In this document: one piece after another, positions 38,118 through 51,933 of the stretch
Position numbering within the stretch: the stretch's first letter is position 1
How the letters are laid out: each line of letters begins with the position of its first letter
Assembly: GCF_024713975.1 (NCBI RefSeq)
Contig: NC_091111.1
Location: 11,791,001 to 11,855,000, forward strand
Length of the DNA stretch: 64,000 bases
Origin: Paralichthys olivaceus
Lineage: Eukaryota > Chordata > Actinopteri > Pleuronectiformes > Paralichthyidae
Reading direction: 5' to 3'
Notes under the pieces: generated by a model
What the model was told of the DNA's origin: nothing
The model's database searches: none
Seen by the model: the letters and a program-made list of their open reading frames with translations, nothing else
Program-made: the position numbers and the translations under genes

Positions 38118-38138
38118 ATGTGGTCACTCTCAGGATGA
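38118..38138 (+). promoter_or_regulatory. Upstream ORF overlapping the rps6kc1 start codon
   Basis: ATG at 38,118 opens a six-codon frame (MWSLSG) whose TGA at 38,136-38,138 overlaps the main ATG at 38,135-38,137 in an ATGA arrangement. If it lies in the mature 5' UTR it could lower or regulate translation of rps6kc1, perhaps through termination-reinitiation. Its inclusion in the mRNA is assumed because it is only 17 bp upstream. Confidence 0.5.
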
Positions 38139-41100
38139 TATCGCAGCGGGACAGAGGAGAACTCGCTCGGTTTTATACAGTCACGGACCCGAAGAAGCAC
38201 CAGAAAGGTTACACTGTGTATAAAGTCACCGCACGGGTAAGCAGAGGGAGGATGGACACCCCGACAGCTAGGCTAATGCTAGTTGCTGTTAGCTAGCTGA
38301 TGGGATACAAACACAGTGTTGTTAGCTGGCAGGGGTAACTAGCTCTTGTGGCCACCGCAGTTAAAGCTAATAGACTCATTAAGACTTCATTGGGTTTTAA
38401 CATTTGGGTCTTTCACTCCCATTGGGTTGTCAAGTTGCTCATTTACATTAGAAGCAAGACTGATTTTCTGTGTGAACCCAGAGCTGGACAGTTAAAGAGC
38501 CTGTAGTTATGGTGCTGCTACATGTAGCCTCGCAGTAAACACGGCCATTGTGGACAGTGTTTACGAGAACAGGCTGGTTTGCATTGTCATTATATTCTGA
38601 GGCACGATGCCCATTGAAAAAATCAGGGGAGTGTTGACTGGGATCATGAGCCAGACAGGAAGCAGAGATGGAGGAATGTCAAACCTCATCTACAAATGTG
38701 TTTTCCAGAGTGAGGTGCCTCTATGCTTTGAAAATATTTCAAACAGAAAATACATTGGGGCATTTGACGCCTTTTAATTTCAAGTATAGTTCCCTATCCT
38801 CAATGATAATATGCAGAAACTCACAGATCAAGTGATGACATTGAGAAGTATGTGCTCTGATAATGAAATGAATCATTCATACCTATCCTCTGTCCATTTA
38901 GCTTCATCTGCAAATGCTCTGGTCAATAAGTTAGGAGAAGGTCAGGCTGAGTTTTCTCCTCCTGCCTGGGATCTTGTTTGTAATGAATGTCAGTGATGTC
39001 TCTCGTTCTAACTCTCAAGACTTCCGTCACTCGCTCCATAATGCACTCATTGTCACGCTCAGAATGGGTCCCGGCTCATACTTGTGATAGCCCCACAGTT
39101 TGTTGTGGCACTAACTTCAGCTTTTCCACTGAGCTCTCCTCTCCCTCCTCTACACAGATTATCTCCAGGAAGAACCCAGAAGATGTTCAAGAGGTAAGAC
39201 ACGAAGCCATTACTTTGATATGGTGAATATGTGTGTGTGTGCAAATCTTCAGCCAACTGCAGAATTTCTTCATTTTCCTCAGCCTACTTTGGTTCAGACC
39301 TTACAAGACTAAAGTAATAAATAATTTGACAGTATTTATATGCTATACTATATTTGACAATTCAATTTAGAAGATAATTGCAAATGCATTTTTTTTTGTC
39401 CACAGATTAAACATTACACAAGGCCCCTAGAGTCTCATTAGTCAGACAATTTAAATTATTTGTCTGAAGACATCAGTTTTTAAAAGGTTTAACACAACTT
39501 CTGAAATATTTGTTTTTCTCACAACGTGTGGTAAAAATACTTAAAATGCTCTCTTGCTTCTGAAACAGTCAGGAATGCAGTCTGTCCTGGAACCAGTGCT
39601 AATGCAACCAGCATGATGTCAATTACTGCATGTGTGTCTAAGATGCCTGAAAATCACCACTTACCTCCATTACTTAGTGGTGCTCCTGTTTGGGAGTGGC
39701 GCTCAAGCCAGTTTGTCTCTCGCTAGGCGCTCAGACAAGACTTTAGCAAACCAGATTTGTGTCTCAACATTAGGCCATAATGTTTTGCTTCATCTTACAG
39801 TGTAAGGAATTAATTTACCCAGGTTTGTGTCTAATGTTGTGACTGGTATGTTTAGTTTGTTACACATGTGTTCACATATCTGACATTAAAATCCATTCTA
39901 GTTTTAGGCTGTGCTGTTTAAGTTCTCTAAAGTCAGTTGATAATGAGATTACTTTTACGTACAAGATCACTCTAACAAGCAGCATTTTCTAAGGTACATT
40001 GATATAATCCATTTGACTCCCTAACTTCCGTTCCTTAAGTCAGCGTCTTTTCCTCTATCTTCATCTATCTCCCCACTCTCTCTCTCTTTCTGTAGATAAC
40101 AGTGTGGAAGAGGTACAGTGATTTCCGGAAGCTTCATCACAATCTCTTGCAGCGACACAAGGATGTGTGTAGCCAGTCAGAGCTGTTTCCTCCTTTTGCC
40201 AAGGCCAAAGTCTTTGGTAAGAAACTAACCTTCTTAATTTCCTTGTGTCAAACATCTGCCCTGATGTTTTTGTTGGACCTTGATATGCAGAGCTATCTCC
40301 TGCTTGAACAGCAGAGAGAGAATAAACAGGACTTTTCACTTTTAACAGGAACGCTGCTTTTAGACAAAGTCCAGACATTTTCCAGAGGGGCTTTATTTGA
40401 GAAAGCAAATGCCATAGTCAGTTGCCTCGGACATTTTACGGAACTTTTCACGCCAGCTCTCTGGTAAAATGTGTGGAAAATGTCTGAGTGAGCAAATGTG
40501 AGCAAACATTAGGAAAATACCAAGAAAATTCAGAGAGAGCAAGCGGGTGTGATGAACACAAAAAGAATACTATGGTGTCAGGATGAAAAAGCGCTGCCAT
40601 ACACTTGGAACTTGAGAGGGAGATTTGTGAGCTTTTGGTAATAAGGGCCTACACCAGTATTGATGTGCTGTTAACAAAAACACTGCTTTCTGCAACACAA
40701 TTCATATGTCATGCCTCCTCTCTACACAGTAGAGAATGCGTTGTGAATGCGTCTGACCGGGACAATCTCCTGCTGTTTATATATAAGACATAAAACTTGT
40801 TCATGGGCAGCCATAAGCCTCGCCCACTTGGGTTGAAAGAGAAAAATGGTGGAGAGGACACAAGACACAAAATCCTGGATGTTTGGACTAGAAACAAAAA
40901 TTGGAGTAACTCTGCCCCCATGAGCCAGTTTAGTGTTATTACTCAGTTAACAAGCGGCACTTACATGATATGAGCATGTGTGTGTGTCCTTGTATGTTCA
41001 TGTGCAGGTCGTTTTGATGACTCAGTGATTGAGGAAAGAAGACAGTGCTCTGAGGATCTGCTACAGTTCTCTGCTAATATCCCTGCTCTGTACAGCAGTC

Positions 41101-41143
41101 AACACATCCAAGATTTCTTCAAGGTACAACACACAACACACAC

Positions 41144-41196
<53 letters not shown>

Positions 41197-44100
41197 ACAC
41201 ACATACACACACATACACAATTTACTGAAAGGACTACAATTTGAATATTTTTGCAGGGAGGTGAGGTCCACGACGGCTCAGAGCTCATTGGACCAGCCGA
41301 GCCCTTTTCAGATTTCCTGGCAGATAGTTTATCAGACTGCAGCTCTGATGGTACGAACAGACACAAACTCTTCCTCATTATCAGTCTCTACTCTCAATTT
41401 ACTGTTGCTGTAAATTCAAACTTACTCAGAGATGTATGGACATGTTTTTCAGTTCAAAGAGACATCAGTGGTGCAGATGATTTGACTATCACGTCTGAGT
41501 ATGGAGGTAGAGTTTGTTCTTTAATTCAGAATTACATTAAATATACTATTGTTTTTGGTTCAGCATAAATAGTCTTATTTCGTAGTGTTTATAGATGTAT
41601 CTGTCATCTGACCCTGGCATTCGTCCCACCTCAGGTCCGTCCAGTGACAGTGACTTGACCTCCCTGGCTGTGGATACAGACTCTTTGGCTGGGCTGGATG
41701 ATGGCATGGCCTCAGGCCGCACCTCCCCAAACCAGCCACAGGGGGGAGCTTCCCACATTAGCAGCAGCTGCAGCCCTCGCTTGCCCTCCCTGCACGACCG
41801 CCGCACCCCATCTCCTGCCTCCTCAGCCCTTAACCCCGAGGTCAGCAGACCAGGCCGGACGCCTCTCTTTTCTGGCACTTTGAAGAAAGTCAGCGGTGGC
41901 AAACACAAGGACGTTAACTCAGACTACCTAGAAAAAGCCAGCGAGCTCATCTACGTGGCTGTACAGAAGGAGAACGAGCAGGACTACCTGGCAGCTTTTT
42001 CTTATTATCGCAGTGGAGTGGACCGGCTGCTGCAAGGAGTGCAAGGTCAGTGTGGCCAAGACCTGGATACTGTTTCTGCAGTGGAATCCACTAAAGAACA
42101 ATTCAATTCCATAATTAAAAAGTATATATAGACTGTAACAAAACTTTTGTATATGACAGTTAATGTCCCTGTAGACTTAAGTTTAATGATTAATTGAGTA
42201 GTGTTACACTGACTCCCTAACTTAAAATCCTCCACAGTCCACACCTGTGCCCTACAGCCTCCCGTTGTTACTAATACAAAGTAACACAACTTGCTGCAGC
42301 CTTCTAAGATCCTTACATTATACCAAGTAGTAACTAATAATGTATTTCAGCTCAAATGGTAGGCCTTGTGTTGACATAGGTTTTGTCAGCTTCTCCCTAA
42401 CTATGATGCAGTTTATTGTTTTTCATTAATTCAATAATTCAAGTTTTTAATTTCATCCCTATTGTAGGTGAGTCCAGCCCCACACGACGAGAGGCAGTGA
42501 AGAAGAAGACTGCGGAGTATCTGATGCGTGCAGAACAGATATCCAGTCAGCATCTGAGAAGCAACATGGGTCAAGGGTCAACGCAGACAGTAGTGAGTGG
42601 GATGGAAATGTCACTGGCTGTTAAAATATGGAAACCATTAATTTGTAAATAAATCAGTATCTGAGCTGATCCTATCATCAAAGTGATAATGTGTTGTCCG
42701 TGCTGATGCTGTGAAATTGTGCCAGTTCGCCTTTACCCAAAGAAATGTTTCTCTGTTTTTTCAAGGCTTTGGGGGCACAATGCTGCCCTTCCACCAGCAG
42801 AGCAGGCCAGCAGAGTCCATCTGATGAGCTGAGAGCATACAGGGTGTTGGGGGTCATAGATAAGGTCAGTTAATTCAATCAATCAATCAAATCTATATGT
42901 ATAGCCCATATTCACAAATTACAATTTGTCTCATAGAACTTAACAAGGTGCCACATCCTCTTTACACTCAACAAGAGTAAGGAAAAACTAGCAAACAAAC
43001 TTGGAAACCTCAGGGAGCCACATGGGGAGGATCCCTCTCCAAGGGCGGTCAAAAGTTCAATAGATGCCACGTGTATCTGAACAAAATTACAATATTTACA
43101 ACATGACAATCCCATATGATTGCCTGTATTTTTTCCTCAAAATTGGTGACATCTGACAAGATATCTTTTTGTACATATTTTAATAATCCACTTGGACTCA
43201 AATAGTTGTCACAATTTATTATGTGCAAGTCTAAAAACATTTTTTTTTAATTTTGATGCTACAATTATAATCTGTCAGTCTGTTTTTCTAGCATGTGTGT
43301 GCAATCAACGTAAAGACTACTTCTACTTTGCCTGATGCAATGTCAGAGTTTTCTCCTTGAATATCAAAGGTTTAAATGTGAAATTGAAAAGAAACAGCAT
43401 AACAGAATAATTAGACTTATCTTCAGGAGACACTCATTTATGTAACAATTTGTGCCAACCAAGATAAATGTGGATGTATCATTCCCCAAATTTCTCCTCC
43501 TCGTGTCCTTTCCTTCTTCAACCATCTCTTTAATCTGAAGCAATAAAACCTAATAGATTTACTGGATGGAGTAGTAAGGGCTGAGTGTGTGTATGTTTAG
43601 CGTCAGTTATGACTACCACAAGGTCAGTTTGGGTTGCCGGTCCTCTCAACCAGCTGCCGGCGAAGCAACTTCACCACTCAGCCATGAAATGACTTGGCAC
43701 GCAGCTCAGAGAGTAGCACACAGTATTGAATCAATGATGCTCATCCTGCATACATACACACACACAAACCCAAAGGAAAATGTTGATACAACATGTGCTA
43801 CTCTACAGAGACGCACTTCAAATCCACAATATTTCAGAAACAAATCAAGCACAGCAACAAGAATAAACTCCGTAAGTGAAAACGAGAAAAGATCCAGAAA
43901 TGGCCTTGCTTTCCTTTCCTCTGTCTCCTCCTCCTTCCTCCTTTCACTTTTAATGGGGACAGAGGGGACAGATGGAGAGAGCTCCTCACCCCAGTGCCCC
44001 CCTCCCCTGCCCCTCCACCTCCCCCTTCCCTGATGTTTGTGTCTTAATTATATTAGCGTCCTGGCTAGCACTGGCACTCTGTTTACTCACAGCTCCATTC

Positions 44101-47100
44101 ATATCCATTTAGCCCGCACCTGTTTGGTCCCAGCCAGGGTCACATGGAGGGAACACACCCACCAAAACATACGCACGCACAACGCCGCGCACAAACACAC
44201 AGCAGGTCACGCACATATGCTCAAGCTCTCCCTCGAGACAACGAGGGAGCAGGAGAGCAATGGAGATGTCACAGCGAAAAGGAGGGCGGGAGGCAGGATG
44301 AAATAAAGACATTAGGAAGAAAGGAGAGACAGAGGGAGAGAAACTAAAGGAAAGTGAGATGAAATGGTGGAGTCTCTTTCTGTTGTAATGTGGGTGCAGA
44401 TGGGAGAAACGTACAGAGAATCTAGCAACAGCACTGCCAGACATTACAATGTCTGCAATGATGCATTGCAGAGCCCTGTGCCGAAACAATTTTCAAAGTA
44501 CACATGTGGTCCAAAATTTTAAAACTTCAGGAGCAGGGTAAATACATTTGTGCAACTCATATGAACTATGACCGGTAGTTTGGCTTGTAACTTGCTCATA
44601 TGTGATTTTGGTGTCATTTAAAACCTCCATCTAAAGGTTACTTCCAAGAATTATTTTGTATTATTTCCACTTCCAAGTTATGTTTTGTTCTGCATTTGTT
44701 TGTTAGTTAGTAAGATTATGCAAAAACTATTTAAACCTAAAAAATCTATTTAGATATTTATGAGTGTGTGGAACATGGTGCAGGTTTGATTTTCTTTGTG
44801 TCAATCAACTTATCAATTAATGATTGATGCTGTAATTTATGTATGAAAATATGTCTATTCTATCGCTTTTACACTGATTCTTAGCATATCTCCCTCTTTA
44901 TTGTTATCACACACAGATCTAACATGTTACTGGCATTTTCAGAGACCCTCATGTGTGCCCTGACCCAGTCATTGAAAAACACTGCTGGAGGACACAACCA
45001 ATACACAATCTTAGACTGTGCGCGTCTGTTCAAACATGTCATTTAATGGCACTCTTCCATCACAGGTTCTTCTGGTCATGGACAAGAGAACAGAAGAGAC
45101 TTTCATCCTGAAAGTAAGTGTAGTGTGCGTGTGTGTGTTTAGTGTGTGTGTGCCCCTCATCCTGGTCTTCCCAACTGTAAGTGTAACTGAAGTGTGCCAG
45201 AAGCCCCTGTGTGTGACCGCTGTAATTGATTCTAATGGGCCTGTCCCTGTCAGCTCCTCTGCTCTCAGGTGTGAGACGTGTGCCAGATGCCATCGCACAG
45301 CACAGATGACTACACACACATGCACGCACACACATACTTACACACACTTGCAGCCAATGTGAACTTTACGTGTAGCACTGATGGATTTATGTGGCTCTTT
45401 TAAAGTCACGCGCTGTATGTGGCTTGATGAATCCAGTGACTTTGGGGCATGGCTGGCTCTTTGTTAATGGGAGCTTTCTCCTTGCCACTCTCTCAAAGAA
45501 ACAATCTAAACACTCACCACCCTCTTCCTCCTCCTGTCTTGTTCTTAAATGCACAAAAGTGTTGTTTTTTCTGTGCCTACTTTGACTGTAATGTCTCTAT
45601 TTCTTGTTGCAGGGTCTGAGGAAGAGCAGTGACTGCGGGCGGACTAAGAGGACCATCATGCCTCACTCTGTGCCCCACATGGTACAGCTGAGGAAGTTTG
45701 TCGTCTCTGAAAACACAGTTTTTCTTCTGCTGCAGTATGCCGAAGGTACATCTTGCACACATCTCACTTTCAACTGTTTCATCTTCCCCCTTTCATCTTC
45801 TGTCTTCTGTCCCCTCCTTCACCTGATCCCTCTCTCTCTCTCTCGTCTCCCACCCCTCTCTCTGCCCTTGTTCCAGACAGATGTTTGATAGAGATGGGTG
45901 TGTGTCACAGGTCATTATTCTGAATACCAGGTGGCACCATGCTTCATTAGCTATGCCAACACCTGGGCCTCCTTACATCCCACTCACTCTAGGATGTGTG
46001 TAGGTTGCGTGCGTGCATGTGGGTGAGTGCATACGGTGTGATGCGGCCATATTTTTTAATGCCCTGTAACCTTTTCAATCTGGTGTACTCCATAACCACC
46101 CTGCACTAATATTAGTGCACTGTATTGAATATCATATGGGGCTGTTAAACATGATCTAATAAAGCCGATCAAATCCCACAAAAGGCAGTTTCCCCATTGT
46201 TATGTCCCAGCTCTGTTATTCAGAGAATCCAGGGTCGCTCCTTATGCTTCTATAGTATGTTGTTAGCAGCTGACAGGTTGAATGAGGATAGACAGGCAGA
46301 GGGAGGAAGGCAGTGACCTGAGTGACATTGGACAAAACAACATATGGATGGTTTTACTTTCTAAGCCATCGAGCTGCCCCGCTATCATTATCATCACTGT
46401 GAACTCCCTATCCATTCTCATCACACACAACAGATGCTGGCTTCCAATTGCTCACACTACAGCTGTGTGTATCTGAATGCTTGTGTGTGTGTAAGACAGA
46501 GACGAGTTAAAAACACCAACAATACACTAGGAACCTAAAACATACACCAGCCCAAATCCCATTTAACCAAAGTGGTTTCAGTCACAATGTGTTTTGTTTA
46601 CCTTTGTTACTCACTCACCAAGTGGAGACTAATGAGATTTTTCACCAAATTGTCCCTTTAGTGCAGTTGACTTTGTGCTTTCATCTCATCTTAAGAACAA
46701 CAAAAATTAGATAAATTAGAAAGAAGTTTGTTAGTATGCACAATTAAAGCACACTTAAAAACGATAAGGGCTTAAAGTGGCCCCTGTATCTTTCTCCTAT
46801 CTTGAAGTCCCTGTGTCAAAATTTAGTTTTCTGCAATATTTCTGTCTCTGTTTTTCTAACATGGTGAGCGAGTGGGCACATTAATGACATTTCTAACATG
46901 TGACACAAAACTGAAAAGAAAAATACAAATATCTCAGGATAAAAAACGTGGTGCCATACGACATACAAAGAAATTCGAGAGCTTTTTGAGAACAAGCTGA
47001 AGTTGCTGAGATCCTGAAAACATTTGTGGAAAAGTTCAGTCACTCACAAAATATCAGCTATATCTGTAGGCTCCTTTTCTGTGTCTAACTGTGTCTGTTT

Positions 47101-50100
47101 CTTTCACCTTCAGGTGGAAAACTGTGGTCGCACATTGAAAAGTACCTACGTACTTCAAGCCCGGAGGAGAGCTTTGACATTCCTTTCATTCAGAAAAGCC
47201 ACACAACAGCTGTGCACACACCACAACATGCTGTACCACAGCTGGATGTAGATTCAGCCAGTTCAGGTTCAGGGCCTGTCGCTGGTTCTGTCTCAGAGCT
47301 GCAGAAAGAGGGAGGAAACGTCATCACACCTCTTAAAAGTGTTCTTCCTACCAGGCTTATTGAACAAACTGGGGCTCAGTCAGACTCTGGAGCCACCTCT
47401 GAGGAAGAGTGCACCAACAGTTATTTGACTCTTTGCAATGAGTATGAACAAGACAAAGTAGAACCAGATGCACTTGAGGAGGAAGAAGAGAAGAGTGAAC
47501 AGGAAATGCTGTCACTGGAAGTTCCCGTTGTGACGACCACCACTTCCTCACGCAGCCGATCGCTGATGAGCAACGACAGCCTCTCGTCACCTCTCAGCTC
47601 TCAGGAACTTGGCTTCTTCACCGAGTCATCCGACAAAAGTGGCCAGACCCACGACAATGAGCAAGACCACAGCGAGGGACAGGATCACGGGGAAGTTTTT
47701 AGTCCTTTACCCTCTCCTGCTGTGCCTCTGTCACTGGATCAGTCCAAGCACACGCCAATGGAGTTTTTCCGTATTGACAGCAAAGACAGTGCAAGCGAGG
47801 TGACCTGTCTCGACTCTGGAGAGCAGCGCGCCCCTAATAAGCAGGTCCCGCTTTTGTCTACGTCCGACCTGGGCTCGGACATCCCCGAAGATCTTCCAGA
47901 GCTGGCTCAGGAGGTCAAGGGCCACAGCTCGGAGCTTTGGTCGTTAGATTGCAGTGATAAAGGCTCCAATGAGTCAGTGCCAGTCATCTCATTTAAAGAG
48001 GCGGTAGTGACAGATGAGGGTCACCCACCTGATCTCCTGGTCAACCTTCCTGCAATGAGTGGGACCATAGACTCATTACAGGAGGAACTGGAGACCTCAG
48101 GAGTGTGTCTGGGCCTCGAGGCCACAGCCTCTCCTCAGAAGTGCATCCAGCCAGATGTTTTACAGCTTCACAGCCAGCCCGAGGAGGAGGAGGAGCAGCC
48201 ACTGGAGCAGGAGCTGTCATCTCTGTGTACAGCCTCCACAGCCTGCGACACCAGTGTTGCATCCTCCTCTCCCCTCAACTCATTGTGGGATGACTACAGC
48301 CTGGCATTTGGCATAGAGGCCTCTGACAAAATGGTTTCTGATCAGGAATGCCAAAATATTGACCTTCCTCTCGACGCAGGAATTCCAGATACTGACTCTC
48401 ATAGTGAGAAACTAGAGGCCGGTACAAGAATAAACACAGACCCCAGTGCAGCCTTGATCCCAGACGTGAACAGGACAGAGGCCTGTGCTATGGTCGAGGG
48501 TTTATTACATCTTGATGGTGAATTATCAGGAGTTGTTAGCAATAAAAGTGTCAGCGAATTTGATAAAGAAGTATCACGGCTGTTTGCGAAGCTGGATGAG
48601 CTGTCGCTGGCTGCATCCCAAGCTCGTATACCGGAGGAGTTTGTTCGATGCTGGGCTGCAGAGATGGTGACAGCTCTGGATTCACTGCACCAAGAAGGTA
48701 TCATCTGTCGAGACCTGAACCCCAACAACATCCTGCTCGACCACCAAGGTTAGACGTGTGTAAACTCTTGGTGGCATGTGCTCATCTTTCTTTTTCAACA
48801 AGTATTAAATCAAATACCTTTGAAGCTGCTGTATTATATGAATGGTATATTTTTCTTTCCTCAAGCAAAAACCAAATGTCTTCTTCGGGATTTGAAGCCA
48901 GGGTTTCTGCGTGTTCCTTTCTTCAAGCCTGTAGTATTTGACTGAGGGACTGTGGTTCTAGCAGAAAGAGAAGTGTTGTTTTACCAGCAGGTCACAGATT
49001 CCCCCTCAACTTCTTCCCTTGTCGTCCTACAATCATGTCTCTCCACCTCGTTATCAACAAGCGTCTAATTAGCTGAGTGGCTGTTTTCGTCTCCCTGGTG
49101 GTAATTATTGTTCTAAAGGGCCCATCAACGGCATAGTGTGGTGCATCAGTCTGGCTAGCCCAGGCTAATGGCCACGGCTACCTAATGACACCATTAGTTC
49201 TAATGATAGCGTTAACGGGTAGCCGCTAAACAGAAGTAATCGCTGTGGCCGTGTGCTTGAAAAGCTCGCAGAGAGATTTAGAGAGGTAGAAAGGAGCGGA
49301 GGAAGGAACGCTGCAAAGGTGAATAAACAGTCAGAAAAAGTAGAACGTCAGAGTGACACTTGACTGTGTGAGGTTGACAAGAAGCAGAACATTGGATGAA
49401 TGTTTCACACTATCTTCTCTGTGCAGGTCATGTTCAGATCACATACTTTTGTAGCTGGAGTGATGTGGAGGAGTCCTGTGACAAAGAAGCCATTGCCAAT
49501 ATGTACTGTGCACCAGGTGAGTTACACATGAACATCATAATACTTGTCTGTTTTACCCAGGAGCCTCATTTTGTGTGCCTCTGCCCGTAAGGCTGGTGTT
49601 TATGTGGGGTTAATTCTATGCAGGCATGCAGGTCCATAAGTAGGCCACTGGTCACATGGTCACAAAACCCTCATTCATAGATGTGAATAAACTAAGTGTA
49701 CATACACTTCTCAAAGAGGAAGAAAGAAACAAATTACTGCTGTGATTTGTTTGAATAAGTCTATATTCACAGGTGCTCTTGGATTATGTTCCATTTTGTA
49801 TGAAGTTAAAGACACCCTATATTAGCAGTACACATGGTTTAAAGTATTGTTTTACATTTTTATCATCACTCACATTGCATAAGAAATAAAGTTTATTTTA
49901 CTGGCACTCGGTTTTGAGGAAGATGGAATGTCTCGTAAGTACCTTCATTGTCCTGAAGAGTGTGCTGTTGTGCAACAGTGAGCCAGCAGTGTGTCAACCC
50001 TGAGTGTTGCTCTCAGCAAACTCGTGGCAGCTCTGGCATGTTGTTTAAAAGCTGCTTAAAACAAACCGCTGCTAGACTACAGCACCATGTCCCTGCTTAG

Positions 50101-51838
50101 CACTTGTGTGTGTGTGGCGGGTGTTTGTGTGTACGTGTGCATGCGTGCACATACGTTTGACATCCATGGGTGGATAACTTTCCGATATGCCGCTGCTTTA
50201 AGCATATGGCTTCTCACTTGGGTTGTTGGGTAGATTATAGGCAATGTGCTTAATTACACCTTTCTTAAATATGCAGGATGGATAACTGTTCGCTGAAAAC
50301 ACTGGACGCACTAAGAGACGTACACAATGACCCTCACACTCATTCACTCTCCCACGCACTTATATTAAGTATTCATCCTCTCTCTCTCTCTCTCTCTCTC
50401 TCCCTCTCTCAAGCCAGGAAGGTCACTTCAGATTTAAATCCTCCTTGTGTCCAGAATATACAGTGCGACAATGTTGTAATAAATCTGAAAGCAACAAATG
50501 CTCGATCTAATATCTAAAGTGTGCATTTCTATTCCCTAAGCAACAGCTTGTTTAAAAGCCCACTAATGGAAATAGAAGCACACGCAGGCATATGTTCCAC
50601 TGGTCAGCTGTGGATGACCTAAAGACACAGGAGTGAGAGATGGAGGTATAATGTAGCTTTCACAACTAAGAGTAAAGCCACCGAAGATAATTTTTTATTA
50701 ATGTAATCCTAATAATTGTAGCCAGTGAGAGGTTTTGACTCCAATCTAGAGATTAGTTTTATCCCGGCCAAGGAGGTTATGTTTTCCACCTTGTCTTGTT
50801 TAACAGGATAATGCTAAAACTACTAAATTGGTGTCCTACAAATTTGGTGGAAGGATGGAGCCTGGAAAAAAAACATTTAGTGCTGGTGTGGATTTAGAGG
50901 TGATCAAGTTTTTTTTTTACTTTTACTTTCTTCAACTGTTTCACTTCCTTCATTTCTAAGATTGTTCTTCCTTGGCAGGTTTACACTCTACTAAGTGTCA
51001 TTCTAGTTCAAATTTCTATTCAAAAATGGATCAAATACATTTGATGTAAAATATGAAATAAATAAAATCTCTTGTTTTGCCTTGATTCCAAACTTAAACA
51101 CAAAATTAAATTGTCTTAACTATTTTAAAGAAAATAATTTCACATTGGTTAATTGACTTAAAGCTTGCACAGTTAGTTGCAGTTAGTTACACAGTGTCTG
51201 AGGAACGAAAAGAGTGATTGGAGACAGCAAAGGAAAAAGAAGTGTATTATAAAGGATTCTGTCTGAATTGCATTTGAGTGATGCTGCATCCAGCTCACAC
51301 AAGCCTGAATATAAATGGATAAATGTAAGAATATTTTTTATGTTAAAAGAATAAACACGTTGGGGATTAAAGAGACTAGATGGTGAACTAGATTCGAGCT
51401 GTTTGTTAGACGGCTGCTGCTGTCATGAGAATCAATGAATGCATTTCATACCAACAGCCAACAGGGGGTGTTTTAAGCTGTTATGAAATGATCAGACCAC
51501 TTTAACATCCACAGACTTGTCCAACTCAAACACTGGACACTTTCTCTCTCATTCTTGTCCCTCATACAGTCACTTATTTTACTTTCTTATATAAATCCCA
51601 CCTTTGCAAGCTCCACATCAGGTATGCACATTTATGTGTATATAATCGTGCTTATGAACTTCTACACATACTAACGCAGAGGTTAGCGAGTGTGTCTCTC
51701 TCCTGCCCTTGTTATATATTGCTGTTTATCCAGACAGGGTCAGCTCTAGTGATGGCTTCATTCCTGATGACAGATTTATGACTGTTTGCCAGAAAGCTAG
51801 CAGGGGGCCTGCTGTGACCGTATGTGTGAGAGTGTGTG

Positions 51839-51933
<95 letters not shown>

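Larger units (their letters stand above)
37450..38134. promoter_or_regulatory. Short intergenic segment: 3' UTR of monooxygenase and promoter/5' UTR of rps6kc1
   Basis: Only 685 bp separate the two coding regions, which run in the same direction. The left part is AT-rich 3' UTR with a repeat fragment. From about 38,000 the sequence becomes more GC-rich and should contain the rps6kc1 transcription start. No TATA box is clear. Confidence 0.45.
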
